Assembly: GCF_025685655.1 (NCBI RefSeq)
Contig: NZ_JAGSYG010000008.1
Span: 1 to 64,000 of the forward strand
From: Acidicapsa ligni
GTDB taxonomy: Bacteria; Acidobacteriota; Terriglobia; Terriglobales; Acidobacteriaceae
Direction of reading: 5' to 3'
DNA: 64,000 nt
Positions within the stretch are counted from its first letter, which is position 1. Every line of letters starts with the position of its first letter. Both the position numbers and the translations under genes were made by a program. Shown in pieces: positions 1 to 7,474 of this stretch. The notes under the pieces were generated by a model. The model saw only the letters and a program-made list of their open reading frames with translations, made no database searches and was not told where the DNA came from.

Positions 1-192
1 GACCGTTGGAATCTCCTCGCCCGTCGTCTCCTGCGCAAGCACGGCAACGGCCGATACGGTTCGTGGATCAAGCGCCTGCGCAGTCTCCAACAACTCTCCA
101 GGACTCACGTTCGGCCAAGATCCAGTTTCATCGAAGAGGGCAACTACGACAGTCCCCCGCTGCCGTCCTTGTTGGTCGCGTTCAAGGACTGA
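1..192 (+). CDS. C-terminal end of an unknown protein (partial)
   Basis: The first frame is open from the window edge to a TGA at 190-192, giving 63 residues that begin DRWNLLARRLLRKHGNG and end LLVAFKD. The piece is rich in Arg and Lys at first and then turns neutral. I do not recognise a family. It lies 6 bases before a small gene on the same strand, so the two may be co-transcribed. The start lies outside the window. It abuts the arsenic island and could belong to an older mobile element, but that is only a guess. Confidence 0.4.
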   Translation, partial: DRWNLLARRLLRKHGNGRYGSWIKRLRSLQQLSRTHVRPRSSFIEEGNYDSPPLPSLLVAFKD

Positions 193-198
193 GACGCC

Positions 199-384
199 GT
201 GACAGCGTGCTTCGACGAAGAAGGCCTGCACATGCTCGAAGGCACGTCAGAACCCGCCTTAGGCGTGTCCTTCTATCCAGGGAATTCGGAAGAAGTGCGC
301 GAGGCGATTCGCGTCGTCGAGCGCTTCGTCCTGTTCAACCATGAACTCTTCCAGTTAGTGGAAGATCTACAACAGTTATGTTGA
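199..384 (+). CDS. Small hypothetical protein (61 aa)
   Basis: A short frame starting with GTG at 199 encodes an acidic 61-residue protein with a predicted helical end (VEDLQQLC). It follows the preceding gene by 6 bases, which suggests a two-gene unit. No family is recognised and no clear Shine-Dalgarno site is visible, so its reality rests on spacing and composition only. Its last codons lie inside the word CAGTTATGTT (373-382) that recurs at the other end of the arsenic island, so the present C-terminus may have been created by an insertion. Confidence 0.35.
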   Translation: MTACFDEEGLHMLEGTSEPALGVSFYPGNSEEVREAIRVVERFVLFNHELFQLVEDLQQLC

Positions 385-460
385 GTTCAAAATAATGTTG
401 CTTAGAGGGCTCATCACCGCTGAATAAGCAGCTTTGAGCCCTTCGTACGCAACATAACTA
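375..460. repeat. Imperfect long inverted repeat at left end of ars island
   Basis: AGTTATGTT at 375-383 is matched by AACATAACT at 451-459. Inside are further matching arms, GAGGGCTCA near 401-409 and TGAGCCCT near 435-442, plus ATGTTGC/GCAACAT. The structure fills the space between the small gene and the end of the arsenite pump gene. It could act as a two-way transcription terminator or as a recombination site. Confidence 0.5.
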
Positions 461-485
461 TTTACATGACATAACTATTTACATG
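452..485. repeat. 17-bp perfect tandem repeat across the end of the arsenite pump gene
   Basis: ACATAACTATTTACATG occurs twice back to back, at 452-468 and 469-485. The second copy contains the stop codon of the pump gene (complement of tta at 479-481). Both copies carry the ACATAACT word found inverted at 375 and 4133. Confidence 0.8.
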
Positions 486-1591
486 GAGGAAGGAATGAGA
501 GCGTCGGGTATCGTGGTCGCTTTACCGAAATAACGTCTCCGGATCCAGAACGCTACATTTACCAAGCCGATGAGCGCAGGGACTTCGATGAGCGGACCTA
601 CAACGCCTACGAATGCCTCTCCAGAGTTCAGGCCGAAGACAGCAACAGCGACGGCGATCGCCAACTCGAAATTATTGCCGGCAGCCGTAAAGGAGAGCGT
701 TGCCGACTGTGCGTAATTAGCGCCCAGCCGCTTGCCCATCCAAAAGCTGACTAGGAACATGATGAGAAAGTAGATGACGAGCGGGATGGCGATCTTCACC
801 ACGTCGAGCGGCAGCCGCACGATGAGGTCGCCCTTTAGAGAGAACATGACCAGGATGGTGAAGAGTAGGGCGACGAGCGTGAGAGGACTGATATGGGCAA
901 TAAATCGAGTCCGATACCATTCCTCGCCTTTGATCTTGATGAGAGCGAAGCGGGTGAGAAACCCGGCTACAAACGGAACACCTAGGTAGAGTCCAACGCT
1001 CCTAGCGATCTGGCCGATACCGATCTGGACAACGCTACCTTCCAGACCAAACCACTTCGGCAGCACCATCAGAAACGCCCATGCATAAAGGCTATAGAAG
1101 ATCACCTGAAAGACGCTGTTGATGGCCACCAAGCCAGCAACGTAATCCGTGTCGCCCTCCGCGAGTTCATTCCATACCAACACCATCGCAATACAACGGG
1201 CGATGCCGATCAGGATGAGTCCACGCATATAGGCCGGTTCGCCGTGCAGGAAGACGATGGCTAGAAGGAACATCAGCACCGGGCCGATGAGCCAGTTTTG
1301 CACGAGCGACAGGCCGAGAACGCGCCTGTCGCGGAAAACCTCTCCGAGCTTTTCGTACCGAACCTTCGCCAGCGGCGGAAACATCATGATTATGAGGCCG
1401 ATGGCGATGGGAATATTCGTCGTGCCGGTCTGAAAGCGATTGACGAAGACAGCCGAGCTCGGAACAAAGTGGCCAATGCCCACGCCGACAGCCATCGCGA
1501 GAAATATCCAGAGAGTAAGGAAGCGGTCGAGGAACGACAATTTCTTTCGCTGCGCGGGGGCGCATACACGGCTTTGCGTCACTGGCGCCAT
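479..1591 (-). CDS. acr3: ACR3-family arsenite efflux permease
   Basis: This inner-membrane carrier exports arsenite and is the main resistance determinant of the island. The 370-residue product has about ten hydrophobic segments and the ACR3 hallmark GIARCIAMVLVW, whose cysteine (about residue 133) is the conserved thiol of the family. Length is close to bacterial ACR3 proteins (about 350-400). I prefer the ATG at 1591, two bases after the arsR stop and preceded by GAGG, over the TTG at 1600. It is therefore transcribed with arsR, from the same divergent promoter region as arsM. The very end of the gene overlaps a 17-bp tandem duplication, so the last residues may differ from those of relatives. 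Confidence 0.95.
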   Translation of the reverse strand: MAPVTQSRVCAPAQRKKLSFLDRFLTLWIFLAMAVGVGIGHFVPSSAVFVNRFQTGTTNIPIAIGLIIMMFPPLAKVRYEKLGEVFRDRRVLGLSLVQNWLIGPVLMFLLAIVFLHGEPAYMRGLILIGIARCIAMVLVWNELAEGDTDYVAGLVAINSVFQVIFYSLYAWAFLMVLPKWFGLEGSVVQIGIGQIARSVGLYLGVPFVAGFLTRFALIKIKGEEWYRTRFIAHISPLTLVALLFTILVMFSLKGDLIVRLPLDVVKIAIPLVIYFLIMFLVSFWMGKRLGANYAQSATLSFTAAGNNFELAIAVAVAVFGLNSGEAFVGVVGPLIEVPALIGLVNVAFWIRRRYFGKATTIPDALIPSSM

Positions 1592-1593
1592 GT

Positions 1594-2010
1594 CTAGCAA
1601 ACCTCGCAGCCCTGTTCCGCAACAGCAATGGGCAGCGGAGCGCCTTCCAGCGCGGGGTACTTAGACGGAGAGCAGCAAGCCTTTGTCAGACGCGCCTTGT
1701 CTGCCTGCATTCCCTTGTCTTCCTTTAGCCAATCGAGGGTCTGCCGGAGAATCTGCGTTGCGCCGATATGCGGTGGCATGACGATGCGGTAGTGCATCCA
1801 CTTGCCTTCACGGCGCGCTGAGACAATGCCAGCATTCCGCAAATATGCCAAATGGCGAGAGACTTTTGGCTGTGGGCCGCCAAGAATCTCTACGAAATAA
1901 CAGACACAAACCTCCTGCTCCCCCATGAGGTTGAGCAGTCTGAGGCGGGTGTTATCTCCCAAAGCTTGAAAAAACTGCTGCATATCAAATTGTTGCGCTC
2001 GCCTTGCCAT
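1594..2010 (-). CDS. arsR: ArsR-family arsenic-responsive repressor
   Basis: A winged-helix repressor that leaves its operator when As(III) binds. From the ATG at 2010 the product is 138 residues. The DNA-binding helix region carries PKVSRHLAYLRNAGIV, and the metal-binding helix has EVCVCYF (Cys35 and Cys37), the counterpart of the ELCVCDL motif of classical ArsR. The C-terminal tail holds four further cysteines (KACC and GCEVC), which may form or extend the arsenite site. A longer reading to 2061 adds a hydrophobic 17-residue leader that would overlap the promoter, so I reject it. It precedes the ACR3 gene by two bases. Confidence 0.93.
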   Translation of the reverse strand: MARRAQQFDMQQFFQALGDNTRLRLLNLMGEQEVCVCYFVEILGGPQPKVSRHLAYLRNAGIVSARREGKWMHYRIVMPPHIGATQILRQTLDWLKEDKGMQADKARLTKACCSPSKYPALEGAPLPIAVAEQGCEVC

Positions 2011-2052
2011 AAAGAATGTATATGCCTTGACGAATACGAAAGCAAGGAATAG

Positions 2053-2068
2053 ATTCGCCATGGCGAAT
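2053..2068. promoter_or_regulatory. Perfect 16-bp palindrome, candidate ArsR operator
   Basis: ATTCGCCATGGCGAAT reads the same on both strands and sits between the divergent arsR (start 2010) and arsM (start 2087) genes. A symmetric site here fits a dimeric repressor controlling both directions. It covers the alternative upstream arsM start codons, which supports the start at 2087. Confidence 0.75.
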
Positions 2069-2086
2069 ATGTTTGGAGGTGGCTAC

Positions 2087-2986
2087 ATGGCAGAACAGAT
2101 TCTTGAGTCCGTTCGATCGAAGTACGGTGCAGTGGCACAGAGCGCCTTATCGAGCAACGATGACGGGGTAAAGGCTGTTGCCGAAGCCTTTGGCTACTCG
2201 ACAGAAGAGCTGACTTCCATCCCAGCAGAGGCGAACATGGGTCTGTCTTGCGGCAATCCGACGGCGACCGCACACATACGACCCGGTGAGGTAGTGGCCG
2301 ATCTCGGTTCAGGTGGCGGCTTGGACGTATTCTTGGCGTCGAAGTTGGTGGGACCGGAGGGACGTGCAATTGGCGTCGACATGACTCCGGCGATGATTGA
2401 GCGGGCCCGAGCCAATGCGGCAACGGGCGGCTATACCAATGTGGAGTTCTATCTGTCCACTATCGACCGCATTCCGCTCCCTGATGCTTCTGTCGATTGT
2501 GTCATCTCGAATTGCGTCCTCAACCTCGCGCCGGATAAGCCTGCAGTCTTCCGCGAAATCGCCCGCGTGCTCAAACCGGGCGGTCGCGTAGCCGTAAGTG
2601 ACATCGCGCTGAAGGGTGAGCTGCCAGAAGCGATCGCCCGTAGCATGGCGGCTTACGTGGGCTGTATCGCTGGCGCAATCCAGGTCGAAGAGTATCGAAA
2701 CGGTTTGGCGGCAGCTAGATTCGAGCATGTTGAGATTGTGGATAGCGGAGTGGACCTGAATGCTTATGCCAAAGTTGAAAATCAATCTGGCTGCTGTTCA
2801 CCGGCGATGGATCAAGAGTCCTGCTGTAAGCCCGTGCCTGACACAGCGGCCTCGCTCCACACTGAATTGACTGATTTGTTGGCAAAGCATGACATCAACG
2901 CAGCAGCTGCCAGTGTTAAGGTCTACGCCATCAAACCAAAGCCCGCCGCGTCCACTCCGTGCTGTGAACCCTCTTACTGCGCATAG
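2087..2986 (+). CDS. arsM: Arsenite S-adenosylmethionine methyltransferase
   Basis: ArsM methylates As(III) to methylated, partly volatile species in the cytoplasm. The 299-residue product has the SAM-binding motif ADLGSGGGLD (about 71-80) and three cysteines at about 55 (MGLSCGNP), 143 (SNCVLN) and 193 (GCIAGA), matching the three-cysteine arsenite-binding arrangement of ArsM. The C-terminal part carries vicinal cysteine pairs (GCCSP, SCCKP, PCCEPSYC) typical of bacterial ArsM tails. The start at 2087 is chosen because GGAGGT lies 6 bases upstream (2075-2080). It leads a plus-strand unit with two reductase genes and is divergent from arsR. Confidence 0.95.
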   Translation: MAEQILESVRSKYGAVAQSALSSNDDGVKAVAEAFGYSTEELTSIPAEANMGLSCGNPTATAHIRPGEVVADLGSGGGLDVFLASKLVGPEGRAIGVDMTPAMIERARANAATGGYTNVEFYLSTIDRIPLPDASVDCVISNCVLNLAPDKPAVFREIARVLKPGGRVAVSDIALKGELPEAIARSMAAYVGCIAGAIQVEEYRNGLAAARFEHVEIVDSGVDLNAYAKVENQSGCCSPAMDQESCCKPVPDTAASLHTELTDLLAKHDINAAAASVKVYAIKPKPAASTPCCEPSYCA

Positions 2987-2996
2987 GAAGATCACG

Positions 2997-3485
2997 ATGC
3001 CCCATTACAACGTCTTGTTCTTATGCACCGGCAACTCTGCACGCTCGATCATGGCTGAGGCCATCATGAACCGAAAGGGAGCGGCGAACTTCACCGCTTA
3101 TAGGGCCGGAAGCCATCCATCAGGAAATGTACGCCCCGTGGCACTTCGGCTGATCGAGGCCGCAGATTTGCGAACCGCCGGCTTGCATAGTAAGTCCTGG
3201 GATGAGCTCGCCAGACCCGACGCGCCGAACATGAACTTCGTTTTTACGACATGCGATAACGCTGCAAATGAAGTTTGCCCCATTTGGCCTGGACAGCCAA
3301 CGACCGCGCATTGGGGTCTGCCTGATCCAGCAGCTGCGATGGGAACGCCCTCGGACGTCGATCGCGCATTCTCGCAAGCCTTCTCCATTTTGGACAGACG
3401 CATTACTCTCTTGCTTTCACTCCCACTCGCGAGTTTGGATGCAATGGCGATCAAAAACGAGTTAGACATTATCGGAAAGAAATAA
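2997..3485 (+). CDS. Low-molecular-weight phosphatase-fold protein, arsenate-reductase-like
   Basis: The 162-residue product has the LMW tyrosine phosphatase P-loop LCTGNSARS, with nucleophile Cys10 and the C-X5-R signature. Further cysteines at about 86 (TTCDNA) and 94 (EVCPIWPG) fit the reductase cascade, though their spacing differs from the next gene's. It starts at the ATG at 2997 with AGGAAG upstream, 10 bases after arsM. This form (with PIWPG and HWGLPDPA) is commonly annotated as arsenate reductase ArsC. It should reduce As(V) to As(III) for the pump and ArsM. Confidence 0.87.
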   Translation: MPHYNVLFLCTGNSARSIMAEAIMNRKGAANFTAYRAGSHPSGNVRPVALRLIEAADLRTAGLHSKSWDELARPDAPNMNFVFTTCDNAANEVCPIWPGQPTTAHWGLPDPAAAMGTPSDVDRAFSQAFSILDRRITLLLSLPLASLDAMAIKNELDIIGKK

Positions 3486-3496
3486 CAGGAGACTTC

Positions 3497-3901
3497 ATGG
3501 TCAAGGTTATCTTCGCGTGTGTTCATAATGCTGGTCGCTCACAGATGGCAGCAGCATTCTTCAACCAGCTCGCGGACACACAGAAGGCAGAGGCCATCTC
3601 AGCCGGAACGGAGCCGGGTGTGCGCGTCCATCCTGAAGTCCAGGCGGTTATGCAGGAGATCGGAATCGACCTGAGTGCTGCCAAACCTCAAAAGCTGACG
3701 GAGGGACTGGCGCAAGGAGCACAATTACTCATCACGATGGGATGCGGTGACAAGTGCCCTTATGCGCCTGGCTTGCGACGGGATGATTGGCCTTTGCCAG
3801 ATCCCAAAGGCCGTCCTTTGGAGGAAGTACGGGCTCTACGAGATGAAATACGGAGCCGGGTAATAGCACTCTTGAATAGTGCTCCCTTTGACAAGGCTTA
3901 A
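3497..3901 (+). CDS. arsC: Thioredoxin-coupled arsenate reductase
   Basis: A second LMW-phosphatase-fold reductase of 134 residues. It has the P-loop ACVHNAGRSQMA (Cys8, C-X5-R) and the resolving pair in MGCGDKCP (about Cys83 and Cys87), close to the Cys10/Cys82/Cys89 set of the Staphylococcus enzyme. It follows the previous reductase by 11 bases with AGGAG upstream, so it belongs to the arsM unit. The two reductases are clearly different in sequence; they are not a recent duplication. Either may serve the island as arsenate reductase; this one matches the classical enzyme better. Confidence 0.93.
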   Translation: MVKVIFACVHNAGRSQMAAAFFNQLADTQKAEAISAGTEPGVRVHPEVQAVMQEIGIDLSAAKPQKLTEGLAQGAQLLITMGCGDKCPYAPGLRRDDWPLPDPKGRPLEEVRALRDEIRSRVIALLNSAPFDKA

Positions 3902-4013
3902 TTGCGAGGTTTCCCGCCTGCCCGGACGTGAGCCGTCTGGCGGACGTTGCGGAGAAACGAAACTAGATATTGGTGGCGATGCTGGGCAGAGTAATTTGCC
4001 CGAGGAGGCCACC

Positions 4014-4112
4014 ATGTTTGAGCAGTTGTTCACGCAATCGGCCACCATTGCCCATCACCACTCTTCACTCTATGCGCCGAATGTCAGCAGTATCTGTCCC
4101 CCTTGCTCGCCT
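4014..4112 (+). pseudogene. 5' fragment of a tyrosine recombinase/integrase-like gene
   Basis: An ATG at 4014 with a very strong GAGGAGG site (4002-4008) opens MFEQLFTQSATIAHHHSSLY, which resembles the beginning of integrase proteins of the phage/tripartite-recombinase type as I remember them. The continuing match (AECQQYLS) is in the next frame, and the fragment then meets the end of the following gene. Only about 30 codons remain. It marks the right edge of the arsenic island. Family recognition from so short a piece is tentative. Confidence 0.5.
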
Positions 4113-4133
4113 TTCTCCGATTCCTATAACCAG

Positions 4134-4859
4134 TTATGTTACGGTAGGGCGCACGAGCATTCCGCTACGCCATTTCTCAGCAAGCCATGCAAGCGCAAAG
4201 AACAAGGCAGCGTTCAGGATTTGAATGGCGGTGAGACCTGTGGGACCGATCAAGCCGTGTAGAAAAAGCATCGTCGACCCGATCAAAACGATGTGTAGGA
4301 TTGCGCCATCCACGATGATAAAAATGAGTTCCCTGTAAGGCAACCCACGCCTCCCGAAGCACGACCAGGCCACCCAGACCGATGCTGGAAGGAAGAGGAT
4401 GAGTGCCGTTAGCACGCCTGGATTATAGCCCGCTCTCACAAAGGCTCCGAGATGCGAGAGTGCATTGACGAAGATCACGCCGTAGAGTGACAGCCCGACA
4501 ATTGGGTGACGACGACTCATTAGGGCAGCGATGGGAGCACCTACCCAAAACAGTGGCAAATTGACCGCTAGAAAAAACGGCGACGGTATGGGGCAAGAGG
4601 GAAAAGGTGATAGACCAAGCGTGGAGCACATCGAGTTGGGAAAGGCGTGAAATTGCCCAACCAGATCCACGCCATATTCCTCGACATTGTGGATAAGGTA
4701 GATCGCAACCGCAAGCCAGGACAGCCAGACGTGATCTCTCCAGCGTGATCGGCTGAAATCGCTCCGCAACCCATTGGTTGAGAAGAGCAAGACCAGTACA
4801 ACAACAGCTCCAATAGACCCTATCCAGGGGAAGTTCAAGTCAATCCAACTCCATCTCAT
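4134..4859 (-). CDS. HXXEE-domain membrane protein
   Basis: A 241-residue integral membrane protein with about six to seven hydrophobic segments. It carries the motif HNVEE (from residue 57), the signature of the HXXEE domain family, and later conserved-looking NALSHLGAF and YNPGVLTAL segments. The function of the family is unknown; histidines and glutamates within the membrane suggest metal binding or a membrane enzyme. The gene stands alone, convergent with the arsenic island, and is next to a MerR gene on the same strand. Its stop codon lies within the repeated word CAGTTATGTT (4131-4140). Confidence 0.75.
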   Translation of the reverse strand: MRWSWIDLNFPWIGSIGAVVVLVLLFSTNGLRSDFSRSRWRDHVWLSWLAVAIYLIHNVEEYGVDLVGQFHAFPNSMCSTLGLSPFPSCPIPSPFFLAVNLPLFWVGAPIAALMSRRHPIVGLSLYGVIFVNALSHLGAFVRAGYNPGVLTALILFLPASVWVAWSCFGRRGLPYRELIFIIVDGAILHIVLIGSTMLFLHGLIGPTGLTAIQILNAALFFALAWLAEKWRSGMLVRPTVT

Positions 4860-4911
4860 ATAGCGCTCCAGGACGTGCTAACTCATAGGATAGGTGCGAG
4901 GATCTACTGTA

Positions 4912-5376
4912 TCAGTCCTGACAAGTCGGCATGTCGTCAGCAATCGTCAACCTATTTTGCGTGCGGCTTCTATTGATGCGTTTCTTCAGACGATCAGGAG
5001 ACCTTCTGCCTGTCGGCGATTTGGGTGGCTTCATAGTTCCACGCTGCAATGCATGCTGCAGCAGAGCATAGCTCTGCTGCAGACTTTCGATCTGAATCCA
5101 TAGGCGTTCCGCTTCATCCTGCACTGCCTTCCGGACTCGCGGAACATAAAGCGTGCAGTCTTCATCCATAAGCGAGTTGAAGATTGTGCCGATGGTCCTC
5201 AACGTCATGCCCGCACGAAGAAGTTGTTGGATAGACTCCACGTAACGCACGGATTCCACTGCGTAATGACGGTAGCTATTCTCGCTGCGATTCGCATGCA
5301 ACAGGCCAAGTTTTTCATAGTGGCGGATAGCTCTAGCGCTGACGCCGGTGGCTTTAGCCAGTTCACCAATCAACAT
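4912..5376 (-). CDS. MerR-family transcriptional regulator
   Basis: The N-terminus reads MLIGELAKATGVSARAIRHY, a textbook MerR helix-turn-helix, followed by the wing (NSYRHYAVE) and a long dimerisation helix. No cysteine-based metal site is obvious, so it is more like the small-molecule or redox group of MerR proteins. I use the ATG at 5376 because longer readings (to 5403 or 5412) run into the inverted repeat that probably is its operator. It is divergent from a metallo-beta-lactamase-fold gene that it probably controls. The basic C-terminal tail is unusual, and part of the coiled-coil region is repeated at 30282-30479. Confidence 0.88.
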   Translation of the reverse strand: MLIGELAKATGVSARAIRHYEKLGLLHANRSENSYRHYAVESVRYVESIQQLLRAGMTLRTIGTIFNSLMDEDCTLYVPRVRKAVQDEAERLWIQIESLQQSYALLQHALQRGTMKPPKSPTGRRSPDRLKKRINRSRTQNRLTIADDMPTCQD

Positions 5377-5396
5377 ACGTCGATGTTGGCTTGACC

Positions 5397-5412
5397 TTGA
5401 CATGTATGTCAA
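5397..5412. promoter_or_regulatory. Inverted repeat, candidate MerR operator
   Basis: TTGACAT-GT-ATGTCAA, two 7-bp arms with a 2-bp centre, lies between the divergent MerR gene and the metallo-beta-lactamase gene, 52 bases before the latter's ATG. The TTGACA could also serve as a -35 element, as is usual for MerR-controlled promoters. Confidence 0.65.
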
Positions 5413-5463
5413 TGCCTACACTTTACTTGGCGCAACGGAGCGCTAGAAAGATAGGAGAAGAAC

Positions 5464-6345
5464 ATGCCAATCAGAAATCAAGTAATCCCGGGCGCGCTAA
5501 GCTGGCGTATCGGCAGCAAGCTGGTGACCACACTCAGTGACGGGTACATCGAGGCAACATTGGAAGGCAATCTCCGCGGAGTCTCCAAATTAGAAGCTGC
5601 GGAGCTGCAGCGGAAAGCATTTCGCAGCGAAGACCCACGCTATACCGTCAGCGCCTTTCTGGTCGAGAGCGATGACGAGGCTCCCATTCTCATCGATACA
5701 GGAATGGGTCAGTTTGGTGGTGCTGTCGCCGGCCATCTTCTCGAAAGTTTGCGCTTGGCAAAAGTCCAGCCTGACGAGATCGGCACGGTACTGCTCACTC
5801 ATCTGCATCTTGATCACAGCGGAGGCTTGGTTAATCCTGCCGGTGAGCCTGTGTTTCCTAACGCTCAGCTGCTCGTGCATGAGGCCGAAGTGAAGTTCTG
5901 GTTGGCAGAAGATGCCGCGACGAGCCCAGGACAGAACCACCCGGAGTGGGTAGAGCCAACCCGTAATGTAGTCCGTCCTATGGCATCAAGGCTGAAAACC
6001 TTCAAAGATGGAGACTCCGTCGCGAATGATCTGACTGCCGTTCATCTTCCAGGACACACCCCGGGGCATTCAGGCTTTGCTCTTCAGATCGAGGCAGAGC
6101 GCGTCCTTTTCTGGGGAGATATCGTGCACATGCCGGCCATTCAGATGGCAATGCCGCAAGCGGGTGTAGACGCGGACAGTGACCCCAAACAGGCAGAGTC
6201 TACACGGCGCGCAACTCTGGCAAGTGCCGCCGCTAGCAGAACACTCGTGGCAGGAGCACATCTTGAGTTCCCGGCATTCGGCTTTATACAAAGAGCGGGC
6301 GATGAATTTCACTTTGTTCCAGAGCTTTGGGTCTCAAGAATATGA
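5464..6345 (+). CDS. MBL-fold metallo-hydrolase
   Basis: A 293-residue metallo-beta-lactamase-fold hydrolase. The zinc-binding motif THLHLDHSGG is at residues 112-121, followed by HLPGHTPGHSG and FWGDIVH that supply further ligands. No signal peptide is seen, so it is probably cytoplasmic. The overall layout resembles the lactonase/hydrolase-type MBL proteins often found beside regulators; the substrate cannot be told. GGAG (5454-5457) precedes the ATG. The divergent MerR gene and the inverted repeat between them suggest inducible expression. Confidence 0.9.
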   Translation: MPIRNQVIPGALSWRIGSKLVTTLSDGYIEATLEGNLRGVSKLEAAELQRKAFRSEDPRYTVSAFLVESDDEAPILIDTGMGQFGGAVAGHLLESLRLAKVQPDEIGTVLLTHLHLDHSGGLVNPAGEPVFPNAQLLVHEAEVKFWLAEDAATSPGQNHPEWVEPTRNVVRPMASRLKTFKDGDSVANDLTAVHLPGHTPGHSGFALQIEAERVLFWGDIVHMPAIQMAMPQAGVDADSDPKQAESTRRATLASAAASRTLVAGAHLEFPAFGFIQRAGDEFHFVPELWVSRI

Positions 6346-6370
6346 GACGTATTGATCAACGGAAAAGCGT

Positions 6371-7354
6371 TCATCTGGACTGATCGTGGTCTTCTAATCC
6401 ACGTTTGAGGTATTCCCCAGGATTAGCTCCAACCACTCGCTTGAACGCCTTACTGAACGCAGCATCAGATTCGTAACCCACCGACCGAGCCACGTCTATG
6501 AGCTTCTTGTCACGCTGTTCAAGTAGGCGCATCGCCTTCTGCATCCGCCACTCGGTTACATATTCCAGCGGTGTTTGTCCGAGCAGGTCTTTGAAGCGCA
6601 CTGCGAACGCGGAGCGAGACACGCCCGCTGCTTCGGACAGAGACTCGACTGTCCATGGCGCACCCACGCTATCGTGAAAGGCAGTCAGGGCAGCGCCGAT
6701 TTGAGGATCGAATACTGCACGAAGCCATCCCTGGTTGCGTTCCGGTTCCGACGCGATGTGCGCCCGGAGTACCTGGATAAATAGAACCTCAGCCAGTCGA
6801 GTCGCGACGATTTCAGACCCCGGCACCTGGTCTGCCATCTCTGACGCCAGCGCCTGCATGGTGTTGTGAAGAGCAAACGTGCGTGCCTGATCGCCCCTGA
6901 TCAGAATGAAGCTCGGCAACAACTGAGTGATCGGTTTTAGACTGGCGCGGTCGAAACTAAGAGACCCACAGACGATGGTCGTCGGTGCGCCGCCACCTCC
7001 ACAATGAGCGACGTTGCTCTTGGTCTTGGCCGCGATCTCACGGAAACTCCATTTTGGAGATGTTCGACGGCTATCGCGCATGACGATCGAAGTGTCACGG
7101 GCCAGCAACATGCAATCACCGCCGGTCAGTGGAATTGCCTCCGGAACGCCTTCGACATTGAGCCAGCAATTGCCGCGCGACAGCATGGCGAAGTGCGCCA
7201 AATCTGTCGGTGAACTCTTCTTGCCGGCATTCGGCGCTTTCTCTTCGGTCTCTGCTCCTCCCCCTCTAAGGCCCCACGGGGCGGTGGCTTCAAGCCTGTG
7301 CTGACCGAAGGCGGTTACGTGCAATGTTCGGAAAACATCTGTTATCGGATCCAA
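6371..7354 (-). CDS. AraC-family regulator with N-terminal cupin-like domain
   Basis: A 327-residue regulator with an N-terminal effector-binding domain of the cupin/AraC_binding type (residues about 20-190) and a C-terminal double helix-turn-helix. The latter ends with the AraC signature YESDAAFSKAFKRVVGANPGEY. It is divergent from two tandem SDR genes and probably controls them. A second regulator of the same architecture is at 17612-18655, again beside NAD(P)-binding proteins. The gene ends 26 bases from the metallo-hydrolase gene, convergently. Confidence 0.92.
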   Translation of the reverse strand: MDPITDVFRTLHVTAFGQHRLEATAPWGLRGGGAETEEKAPNAGKKSSPTDLAHFAMLSRGNCWLNVEGVPEAIPLTGGDCMLLARDTSIVMRDSRRTSPKWSFREIAAKTKSNVAHCGGGGAPTTIVCGSLSFDRASLKPITQLLPSFILIRGDQARTFALHNTMQALASEMADQVPGSEIVATRLAEVLFIQVLRAHIASEPERNQGWLRAVFDPQIGAALTAFHDSVGAPWTVESLSEAAGVSRSAFAVRFKDLLGQTPLEYVTEWRMQKAMRLLEQRDKKLIDVARSVGYESDAAFSKAFKRVVGANPGEYLKRGLEDHDQSR

Positions 7355-7474
7355 TTAAGCCCTCCGTGTTTGGACGAATAGACAAAAGCTTTGGACTCCT
7401 GAGCAGTTCTCGTCCACCCCAAGAGGAATCTACTCCTGTGTATGGAATGTTACACGGCACGCAAAGGAGCAAGT

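Noticed and set aside
375..460. Possible integron attC site
   Set aside because: It is a hairpin of suitable length with AAC/GTT ends, but the GTTRRRY and RYYYAAC core boxes do not match and there is no cassette array or IntI gene.
2309..2785. 158-codon minus-strand frame across arsM
   Set aside because: It is a shadow of arsM, which has clear motifs and a ribosome site.
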